From Dehalococcoidia bacterium (GTDB taxonomy: Bacteria > Chloroflexota > Dehalococcoidia > JAUYDP01), in the NCBI GenBank assembly GCA_030691805.1, contig JAUYDP010000229.1, positions 1 to 10,641 on the forward strand: a stretch of DNA of 10,641 bases, given 5' to 3'. The position numbers were made by a program, and so were the translations under genes. The notes beneath the pieces were generated by a model. That model did not search any database. It saw only the letters and a program-made list of their open reading frames with translations, and was not told where the DNA came from. Positions 1 to 5,349 of the stretch are shown in pieces (position 1 is the stretch's first letter; each line of letters begins with the position of its first letter).

Positions 1-258
1 CGAATTCATTCGGCAGACCGTTTTCCCAAGAAAGCCAGCCTGGGACCAAGACAATCAGCCGATTGAAATCGGCGCTAATCAGGCACCAGCCCAACGCCTA
101 ATTCATTCGGCAGACCGTTTTCCCAAAAAAGCCAGCCTGGGACCAAGACAATCAGCCGATTGAAATCGGCGCTAATCAGGCCCCAGCCCAACGCCGAATT
201 CATTCGGCAGACCGTTTTCCTCCAAAAACACGAGGATCTTCCGACTGAAATCGGTGCT
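1..258. repeat. 97-bp tandem repeat array, 2.6 copies, entering from left edge
   Basis: Copy 1 (1-97) and copy 2 (98-194) differ at only three positions (2/99, 30/127, 85/182). Copy 3 begins at 195, is the same for about 26 bases (to 220), then diverges and is about 12 bp shorter, ending near 258. Each full unit carries the palindrome CCGATT-GA-AATCGG (59-72, 156-169). Copy 3 keeps it as CCGACTGAAATCGG (241-254), with a change that leaves a G-U pair when read on the minus strand. A smaller palindrome CCAGCCTGG lies earlier in each full unit. The period is not a multiple of 3, so this is not a coding repeat. Copies abut with no unique spacer, so it is not CRISPR. Since base 1 is already in phase with the unit, the array probably continues to the left. 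Function is unknown. Confidence 0.9.
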
Positions 259-330
259 ACAGTGGCCCAACCGCGGGCCAGCGCGAATCTGCCACCGAGG
301 GATAATCTAAGGCCATCCCGCCCCCCACCC

Positions 331-352
331 TGGCCGACACAGCGGTCGGCCA
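331..352. other. Perfect 8-bp stem hairpin
   Basis: TGGCCGAC (331-338) pairs exactly with GTCGGCCA (345-352) around a 6-base loop, ACAGCG. No T-run follows on either strand, so it does not look like an intrinsic terminator. It could be a palindromic repeat remnant or a protein-binding site. Confidence 0.55.
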
Positions 353-444
353 CTACGACCGCCGATGTCGGCCCTATTGCACCATACCAAACGTACTGGC
401 TGCCCCATACTTAACGTAGTGGCAGACGTCCCTGTCCGCCACGG

Positions 445-476
445 GGCGGGGAAGCGCCGGTCCTGCTTGCCCCGCC
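445..476. other. Strong GC-rich hairpin upstream of queA leader
   Basis: GGCGGGG (445-451) pairs with CCCCGCC (470-476), and the stem continues AAGC (452-455) with GCTT (465-468), leaving one bulged G at 469 and a 9-base loop (456-464). That is 11 base pairs. It is followed by TAAG on the plus strand, not a T-run, so a rho-independent terminator is unlikely on either strand. It lies upstream of the candidate promoter and so would not be in the queA mRNA if that promoter is used. Confidence 0.55.
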
Positions 477-521
477 TAAGCGCCTCCTATCAATAAGCTG
501 CCTATGCCTGCCTCAAGGTGG

Positions 522-527
522 TAGAAT
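522..527 (+). promoter_or_regulatory. Candidate -10 box for small ORF and queA (leaderless geometry)
   Basis: TAGAAT matches the sigma-70 -10 consensus at five of six positions and ends 6 bases before the ATG at 534, so transcription would begin at or next to the A of the ATG. No good -35 is seen at 16-18 bp; the hexamer at 499-504 is poor. The same -10-to-start spacing occurs before dsbA and the GH67-like gene. An alternative reading is a longer transcript that uses AGGTGG (516-521), 12 bases before the ATG, as a ribosome site. Confidence 0.4.
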
Positions 528-533
528 AATACC

Positions 534-596
534 ATGATAATCTTGAGTATTGTCCTGACCCTGTTGCTGAACCTGCTTCCCCGGCTCTTTCGTTGA
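534..596 (+). CDS. 20-codon hydrophobic ORF overlapping the queA start
   Basis: ATG at 534 opens a 20-residue frame beginning MIILSIVLTLLLNLLP and ending RLFR, with TGA at 594-596. Eight of the 20 residues are Leu and the C-terminus has two Arg, the look of a single short membrane-inserting helix. Its TGA overlaps the queA TTG start (593-595) in the sequence TTGA, a stop-start arrangement typical of translational coupling. queA has no Shine-Dalgarno sequence before its TTG (CTTCCCCGGCTCTTTCG), so ribosomes finishing this ORF may be what initiates queA. It may be a true small protein, a leader peptide that only delivers ribosomes, or chance. No homologue is known to me. Translation has not been shown. 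Confidence 0.4.
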   Translation: MIILSIVLTLLLNLLPRLFR

Positions 597-1675
597 AGAC
601 CTCTGACTTCGAATATTACCTGCCCCCTGAACTAATAGCCCAAAAGCCCCTCGAGCCACGGGACCAGAGCCGCCTGTTGGTGGTAGACCGGCAAACGGGC
701 AGCTTCCAGCACAGCACGTTCGCTCAGCTTCCCAACTTTCTCGAACCCGGCGACCTTCTGGTCTGTAACGACAGCCGGGTCGTTCCGGCACGGCTGGTTG
801 GGCGCAAGGAGGGGACGGGTGGCAAGGTGGAGATGCTTATGCTACGCAGCGACGGCGATGGCTTGTGGGAAGTGCTGCTCAAGCCGGCTCGCCGTTTCCG
901 CCCCGGCAGTCCTTTCCAACTGTTGATTGGGCCAACAGGCGCTACTGAGGGACCCGCCCCCTCCGGCTCCCCTCGACTTTCAAATGGTGACTCCCCTACC
1001 TTGGTAGCGGGGCAGGTTGTGGAACGCACAGATATCGGCACCTGGCTGGTCCGGTTTTTCGGCAACCCCGACCTGGACCGGTTGGGACAGGTGCCCCTAC
1101 CCCCCTATGTGCGTGAGCCCCTGGAAGACCCAGAACGGTACCAGACGGTCTACGCCAAGGCCAAGGGCAGTGTGGCGGCCCCGACGGCCGGCCTGCATTT
1201 CACGCCGCAGCTCATAAGGGGACTATCGAAAAGAGGTATCGGCCTGGCATTTCTGACCGTACACATCGGGCTGGATACCTTCCGCCCGGTAGCGGCCGAA
1301 GACCCGGGCGGCCACCCGATACACGCCGAATGGGGCGAGCTTTCAGAAAGTGTTGCCAGAGCTGTAAACGGGGTGCGGTGTGCAGGCCGCCGTGTAATCG
1401 CCGTCGGCACCTCCAGCGTCCGCCTGCTGGAGACCTCGGCTGCGGCGTCGGGCCAGGTAGAACCCTTCTCTGGCTGGACCCGCCTCTTCATCCTCCCCGG
1501 CCACCTATTCCGAGCGGTGGATGGCATGCTCACCAATTTCCATCTCCCGCGCACCACTTTATTGATGCTTGTCTCGGCCTTTGCCGGAAGGGATCTGATA
1601 CTTGAGGCTTATCAAGAGGCGATCCGGGAACGATACCGCTTCTATAGCTTTGGCGATGCTATGTTGATCTTTTGA
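593..1675 (+). CDS. queA: S-adenosylmethionine:tRNA ribosyltransferase-isomerase QueA
   Basis: QueA transfers and isomerises the ribosyl group of SAM onto preQ1 at tRNA position 34, giving epoxyqueuosine, the penultimate step to queuosine, in the cytoplasm. Family signatures run the whole length: the N-terminal SDFEYYLPPELIAQ, NDSRVVPARL (59-68), PLPPYVREP followed by YAKAKGSVAAPTAGLHFT, then near the end ILPGHLFRAVDGMLTNFHLPR and YRFYSFGDAMLI. At 360 residues it is slightly longer than usual; the excess is a Gly/Pro/Ser-rich insert at about 112-136. The TTG start is chosen because it gives exactly the conserved N-terminus and no nearby upstream in-frame ATG or GTG is better. It has no Shine-Dalgarno sequence and overlaps the TGA of the small ORF, so translation may be coupled. 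It is the only large plus-strand gene and converges on the molybdenum-enzyme gene. Confidence 0.97.
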   Translation: MKTSDFEYYLPPELIAQKPLEPRDQSRLLVVDRQTGSFQHSTFAQLPNFLEPGDLLVCNDSRVVPARLVGRKEGTGGKVEMLMLRSDGDGLWEVLLKPARRFRPGSPFQLLIGPTGATEGPAPSGSPRLSNGDSPTLVAGQVVERTDIGTWLVRFFGNPDLDRLGQVPLPPYVREPLEDPERYQTVYAKAKGSVAAPTAGLHFTPQLIRGLSKRGIGLAFLTVHIGLDTFRPVAAEDPGGHPIHAEWGELSESVARAVNGVRCAGRRVIAVGTSSVRLLETSAAASGQVEPFSGWTRLFILPGHLFRAVDGMLTNFHLPRTTLLMLVSAFAGRDLILEAYQEAIRERYRFYSFGDAMLIF

Positions 1676-1699
1676 GCTTACCGCCGGTCTGGTTCGGGG

Positions 1700-3982
1700 C
1701 TATAATACCTTCTCCTTCAGCGCCCGCAACACCTTCTGCGGCGTTATGGGCAGATCGGTAATCCTGACCCCTATAGCGTCCTCGATAGCGTTGGCCAGGG
1801 CGGCGGCGACCGGCGTGGTCCCTGACTCTCCTACACCTTTGGCCCCGTAGGGGCCAAAGGTGGAAGGCTGCTCCACAAGGGTAACGTTGATGTCTGGCAG
1901 ATCAGTGGCCGTGGGAAGGCGATAGTCCACCAGGGTCGAATTGAGGCCCTTCCCTCCATCCTGGCGTATCTCTTCCGTCAAAGCGTAGCCTATTCCAAAG
2001 ACTATACCCCCTTCAACCTGACCTTCAACGTTTTTAGGATTGATGGCAAAGCCGCTATCCTGGGCCGCAATGTATGAGAGAATACGGACATCCCCTGTCT
2101 CCGGGTCCACTTGCACCTTGACCGCCTGGGCCCCGTAGCTGGGGGCGTCAACTATCCCGTGGGCTTCCTTCTTAGCGGCCAGAAGCGCCTTCTGCCCTTC
2201 AACACTGCTGCCAATGATAGGTCCCCCCGTGAGGCCAATAGCCGATCTCAGCAACTCGGCCACAGGGACCCCTTTATGCGGTGCGCCTTTTACGTAGACC
2301 CGCTTGTTCTCGAGCACCAGGTCTGAAGTCCCAGCCTCCAGACGCTCTGAGGCCAGCGCTAGGAGTTGCTCTCTGGCGTCCTGGGCGGCGAAGCGAACGC
2401 TGTTGCCCGCCCTTTGCGTGGTGGCGCTGGCCCCGGTACCGCCCTCGTAGGGAGTGGCGTCGGTGTCCGCCACCACCAGGCCGATGTCGTCTATTGACAG
2501 TCCCATCTCTTCAGCCACGATCTGGGCCATGGTAGTATACTGGCCACCACCCTGCTCCGTTATGCCGGAGTGTAGCGTAACGCTGCCATCCTCGTTTACC
2601 ATCACCAGCGCCCTGGAAGGCGTTGTAAACTCAAAGGGAAAGACCTCCCACTGCGAGCACGCCATTCCGATGCCCTGGTAAGGGCCATCCTTGGTGAGTG
2701 ACCGGAAAGCCACCTCGTGGGCCTTCCGGAGGCATGCCTTCAGGCCGGAATTACGAATGGTCCCGTGCCCCATGCCCGTCGTTGAGCCGTCCTCCACAGC
2801 ATTGATACGGCGCACCTCCCAGGGGTCCAGCCTCAGCTTGCGCGCCATGATGTCCATCTGCGATTCGATGGCAAACAGGGTCTGGGGAGCTCCAGGCGCT
2901 CGGACGTGTCCGGCGGGCAAATTGTTGGTGTATACAGTGCGGCCGACCACCTCCGCGGCCTTACACTTGTACGGCCCCACCAGGTTTGCAGAGCTAAAGG
3001 TCAGGCCCATAATCGCGTCGTTATAAGCCCCAGTATCGTAAATCAGCTCCCCCTGGACCGCCAGCAGGACGCCATCCTTCCTCATCGCCGTCTTGAGCCT
3101 GATCCTGGCCGGGTGCCGCACAAACCCGTAGGCCAGCTCTTCCTCGCGGGTGGACTCCAGGCGCACCGGGCGCCCTCCGGTTTTTTGGGCCAGCATACCA
3201 CAGATCGGCTCGATGGTGGGTGTCCCCTTCCCCCCAAAGTCGCCACCGATGGTTGGAGCTATCATCCGGACCTTAGAGATCGAGACCCCGAGGCATTGGG
3301 CAACCAGACCGCGGAAGGTGAACGGAGACTTGGTGCTGGACCAGATAGTGACCTTCCCATGGGCGTCAGCCACTGCCAGCGCGTGGCGGGGCTCCAGATA
3401 CGCAGGATGGATCGCCTGGGTGCAATAGGTCCCCTCATAAACCAGGTCGGCCTCCGCCATGGCCGCCTCCAGATCCCCCCAAGCATAACGCGACTCGTTC
3501 CGTACGTTGCCGTACCTCTTGGAAGGGGCAACATCAAAGTAACTGGCCAGTTCCTCGTGGATTACTGGAGCACCGGGCTGCAGCGCCTCCTCTGGGTCGA
3601 AGACCGCCGGAAGCTCCTCGTAGGTTATCTTTATTAGGCCAAGCGCCTTCGTTGCCGTGGGCTTGTCCACGGCGGCTACCGCCGCTACCGGCTCGCCGAT
3701 GTACCGGACCTTGCCTGAAGCCAGGGGTGTCCTGTCTCTTAGAAAACGGCCGATACGCACGTGAGCGGTATCTTTGCCGGTCAATACAGCAGATACACCC
3801 GACAATTCCTCGGCCGCTCGGGTGTCTATTTTAACTATGCGTGCGTGGGCAACAGGGCTGCGCAAAAGGAGGCCATAGAGTGTGCCGGGAAGATGTATGT
3901 CCCCCGTATAGATGGCCTCTCCGGTAGCCTTCTCGCGAGCATCCACTTTGGTTACATTCTTACCAATTATGGTATAGGGCAT
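1700..3982 (-). CDS. Xanthine dehydrogenase family molybdopterin-binding subunit
   Basis: Large, molybdenum-cofactor-binding subunit (760 aa) of a molybdenum hydroxylase of the xanthine oxidase family, which hydroxylates aromatic heterocycles, aldehydes or similar substrates using water. An a/b hammerhead domain covers about residues 18-125, followed by the two Moco-binding domains. Visible motifs are GGDFGGK (246-252), VRAPGAPQ (360-367), TEQGGGQ (475-481), and KGVGESG near the C-terminus, whose Glu719 corresponds to the catalytic Glu of the family. The AYxCSFR loop of form I CO dehydrogenase is absent, so it is not CoxL; the substrate cannot be told. The ATG at 3982 has GAGGT 6 bases upstream and lies 9 bp after cobO. 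No FAD or 2Fe-2S subunit gene is adjacent: cobO precedes it and queA converges 24 bp beyond its stop. Partners must be encoded elsewhere if it is functional. Confidence 0.93.
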   Translation of the reverse strand: MPYTIIGKNVTKVDAREKATGEAIYTGDIHLPGTLYGLLLRSPVAHARIVKIDTRAAEELSGVSAVLTGKDTAHVRIGRFLRDRTPLASGKVRYIGEPVAAVAAVDKPTATKALGLIKITYEELPAVFDPEEALQPGAPVIHEELASYFDVAPSKRYGNVRNESRYAWGDLEAAMAEADLVYEGTYCTQAIHPAYLEPRHALAVADAHGKVTIWSSTKSPFTFRGLVAQCLGVSISKVRMIAPTIGGDFGGKGTPTIEPICGMLAQKTGGRPVRLESTREEELAYGFVRHPARIRLKTAMRKDGVLLAVQGELIYDTGAYNDAIMGLTFSSANLVGPYKCKAAEVVGRTVYTNNLPAGHVRAPGAPQTLFAIESQMDIMARKLRLDPWEVRRINAVEDGSTTGMGHGTIRNSGLKACLRKAHEVAFRSLTKDGPYQGIGMACSQWEVFPFEFTTPSRALVMVNEDGSVTLHSGITEQGGGQYTTMAQIVAEEMGLSIDDIGLVVADTDATPYEGGTGASATTQRAGNSVRFAAQDAREQLLALASERLEAGTSDLVLENKRVYVKGAPHKGVPVAELLRSAIGLTGGPIIGSSVEGQKALLAAKKEAHGIVDAPSYGAQAVKVQVDPETGDVRILSYIAAQDSGFAINPKNVEGQVEGGIVFGIGYALTEEIRQDGGKGLNSTLVDYRLPTATDLPDINVTLVEQPSTFGPYGAKGVGESGTTPVAAALANAIEDAIGVRITDLPITPQKVLRALKEKVL

Positions 3983-3988
3983 CGCCAG

Positions 3989-3993
3989 ACCTC
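3989..3993 (-). promoter_or_regulatory. Shine-Dalgarno site of the molybdopterin-subunit gene
   Basis: GAGGT on the minus strand, 6 bases before the ATG at 3982-3980 and overlapping the cobO TGA. It supports this ATG and continued translation within the operon. Confidence 0.6.
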
Positions 3994-4543
3994 AGAACTC
4001 TATCCCCCTGCGAGCGCGCACCCCTTTGTCTATGGGGTGTTTAACCGGCGTCATTTCGGTGACCAGGTCGGCCGCCTCGATAATCTCCTGGGGAGCGCCA
4101 CGGCCCGTGAGCACCAGCTCCAACTCAACCGGCTTGGAGGCAATAAGGTCCAGAACGTCCCGGGAAGAGAGCAGCCCGAATCGGATGGAAGTAAGAGCCT
4201 CATCGAGAATCAACACATCGTAACGGCCGCTGCCTACCAAGGAAGACGCCAGCGCCAGGGCTTCCCGGGCGGCCGCCCGCCGCTCCTCTTCCGGCCTATC
4301 GAAGCAACTCCGAGACGCCGGCTGAATGATCTCAAAAGCAGGCCATCGCTCTATAAACTTATGCTCGCCGCAGCGCTTGGCGCCCTTCATAAACTGGAGT
4401 ATACAGACCCGCATCCCCTGGCCGCTGGAGCGCAGCGCCAGGCCGAGGGACGCAGTGGTTTTTCCTTTTCCGTTTCCCGTATAAAGCTGTACCAGGCCCG
4501 TCCTTCGAGGCTTCGCCTGACGCGCTCCAGCCGCTACGTTCAT
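3992..4543 (-). CDS. cobO: Cob(I)alamin (corrinoid) adenosyltransferase, CobO/BtuR type
   Basis: Transfers the 5'-deoxyadenosyl group of ATP to cob(I)alamin or corrinoid precursors, giving adenosylcobalamin; a cytoplasmic enzyme of B12 synthesis and salvage. At 183 residues it has the full usual length. The family layout is clear: a P-loop YTGNGKGKTT (21-30), the ILDEAL acidic motif (112-117), LTGRGAP (145-151), then ADLVTEM and KHPIDKGVRARRGIEF at the C-terminus. These separate it from the unrelated PduO and EutT adenosyltransferases. The ATG at 4543 lies 2 bp after the coaX stop and has only a weak ribosome site, so it is probably translated by coupling with coaX. No cobalamin riboswitch or other cob genes are visible here. 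The first 15 residues are basic and not conserved. Confidence 0.95.
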   Translation of the reverse strand: MNVAAGARQAKPRRTGLVQLYTGNGKGKTTASLGLALRSSGQGMRVCILQFMKGAKRCGEHKFIERWPAFEIIQPASRSCFDRPEEERRAAAREALALASSLVGSGRYDVLILDEALTSIRFGLLSSRDVLDLIASKPVELELVLTGRGAPQEIIEAADLVTEMTPVKHPIDKGVRARRGIEF

Positions 4544-4545
4544 GG

Positions 4546-5349
4546 TCAGCGAGATTCGGGGCCGCCCGCCTCCGCCCCCTGGCGGCCGCGGTTCAACTCG
4601 TGGATCAGCCGGAGGCCAACCAGCGTAAGCTGGGGGTTCGCCACTTCCACGATTGGGCTCTCTTTGACGATGAGCTCTGCGAGCCCGCCTGTGGCGATAA
4701 CCCTCGCCCGACCGCCTAACTCCTTTTTGATGCGGCGAACTATGCCCTCCACCAACCCGACGTACCCAAAAACCAGTCCCGACTGCATGCTGGTAACGGT
4801 ATTCTTGCCTATGGCGCGTTTGGGGCGGGTCAACTCCACCATCGGAAGCTTGGCGGCATGGCTAAACAGGGCCTCCAGGGCCAGCTCGATGCCGGGGGCG
4901 ATTGCTCCACCAAGATAATCACCTTCTTCGGACACAACATCGAAAGTAGTGGCGGTGCCGAAATCTATTACGATGGCTGGGCCTCCATAGAGGTGGTAAG
5001 CAGCCAGGGTGTTGCAAATGCGGTCGGCGCCAACTTCCCTGGGGTTGTCGGTACAAATACGTACACCGGTCTTGATTCCGACCTCTACCACCAGAGGCTC
5101 TATGTTTAGATGCCGGCTAATAGCGTCCTGAAAGGTAGAAACCAATGTAGGCACGACACTTGCCACAACAGCGTCCTTTATTTCCGAGACGGAAAGCCCA
5201 TGTCCTGCCAGGAGGCTCTTCAGCAACACGGCGTATTCATCCGCAGTCCTGTGCACCTCTGTCCTCAGGCGCCATAGCACGACCAGGTCCTGGCCACGGA
5301 AGACCCCCAGGGTCACATTGCTGTTGCCAATATCTATTACCAACAGCAC
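4546..5349 (-). CDS. coaX: Type III pantothenate kinase CoaX
   Basis: Phosphorylates pantothenate with ATP, the first step of CoA synthesis; a cytoplasmic, dimeric enzyme of the ASKHA fold. All motifs of the type III enzyme are present: DIGNSNVTLGVF (6-17) for phosphate binding, PREVGADR (103-110) with Asp109 as the expected catalytic base, DFGTATTFD (129-137), GGAIAPGI (147-154) and TGGLA (220-224). Length 267 is slightly above the usual 255-260, from a Gly/Glu-rich tail. The start is GTG at 5349-5347, directly abutting the TAG of the GH67-like gene (TAGGTG). A good GGAGGG lies 10 bases upstream inside that gene, so the start is well supported and coupled translation is likely. Confidence 0.97.
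   Translation of the reverse strand: MLLVIDIGNSNVTLGVFRGQDLVVLWRLRTEVHRTADEYAVLLKSLLAGHGLSVSEIKDAVVASVVPTLVSTFQDAISRHLNIEPLVVEVGIKTGVRICTDNPREVGADRICNTLAAYHLYGGPAIVIDFGTATTFDVVSEEGDYLGGAIAPGIELALEALFSHAAKLPMVELTRPKRAIGKNTVTSMQSGLVFGYVGLVEGIVRRIKKELGGRARVIATGGLAELIVKESPIVEVANPQLTLVGLRLIHELNRGRQGAEAGGPESR

Larger units (their letters stand above)
259..521. other. Non-coding GC-rich stretch upstream of queA
   Basis: No credible gene is seen here on either strand; the short open frames have unlikely composition and run across the tandem repeat. The stretch holds two clear hairpins (listed separately) and a smaller one at 361-372 (GCCGA-TG-TCGGC). The segment 331-372 contains related pieces of CCGAC and GGTCGG in both orientations, as if built from decayed inverted repeats. 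I see no tRNA, known riboswitch or recognisable gene remnant. Confidence 0.55.

Noticed and set aside
1..258. CRISPR array
   Set aside because: The units abut with no unique spacers, are far longer than CRISPR repeats, and no cas gene is near.
75..353. Minus-strand 92-codon frame over the tandem repeats
   Set aside because: The 97-bp period shifts frame in each copy, there is no ribosome site and the sequence is low complexity.
445..476. Intrinsic terminator
   Set aside because: The stem is strong but no T-run follows on either strand.
1676..1699. Bidirectional terminator between convergent queA and the molybdenum-enzyme gene
   Set aside because: The 24-bp gap has neither a stable stem nor a T-run; termination must happen elsewhere or be factor-dependent.
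1701..1706. TATAAT on the plus strand just after queA
   Set aside because: It lies at the 3' end of a minus-strand gene, no plus-strand gene follows, and there is no -35; chance occurrence.
2906..3637. Plus-strand open frame of 243 codons inside the molybdenum-enzyme gene
   Set aside because: It lies wholly opposite a gene with full-length family conservation; no motif is seen in it.
1700..3982. Aerobic CO dehydrogenase large subunit CoxL
   Set aside because: The form I AYxCSFR loop is absent; the matching region reads VRAPGAPQ, and coxM and coxS are not adjacent.
3761..4918. Long plus-strand open frame (385 codons) opposite the molybdenum enzyme, cobO and coaX
   Set aside because: It spans three well-conserved minus-strand genes and their junctions, has no recognisable domain and an Arg/Ser/Pro-rich composition typical of an antisense shadow in GC-rich DNA.
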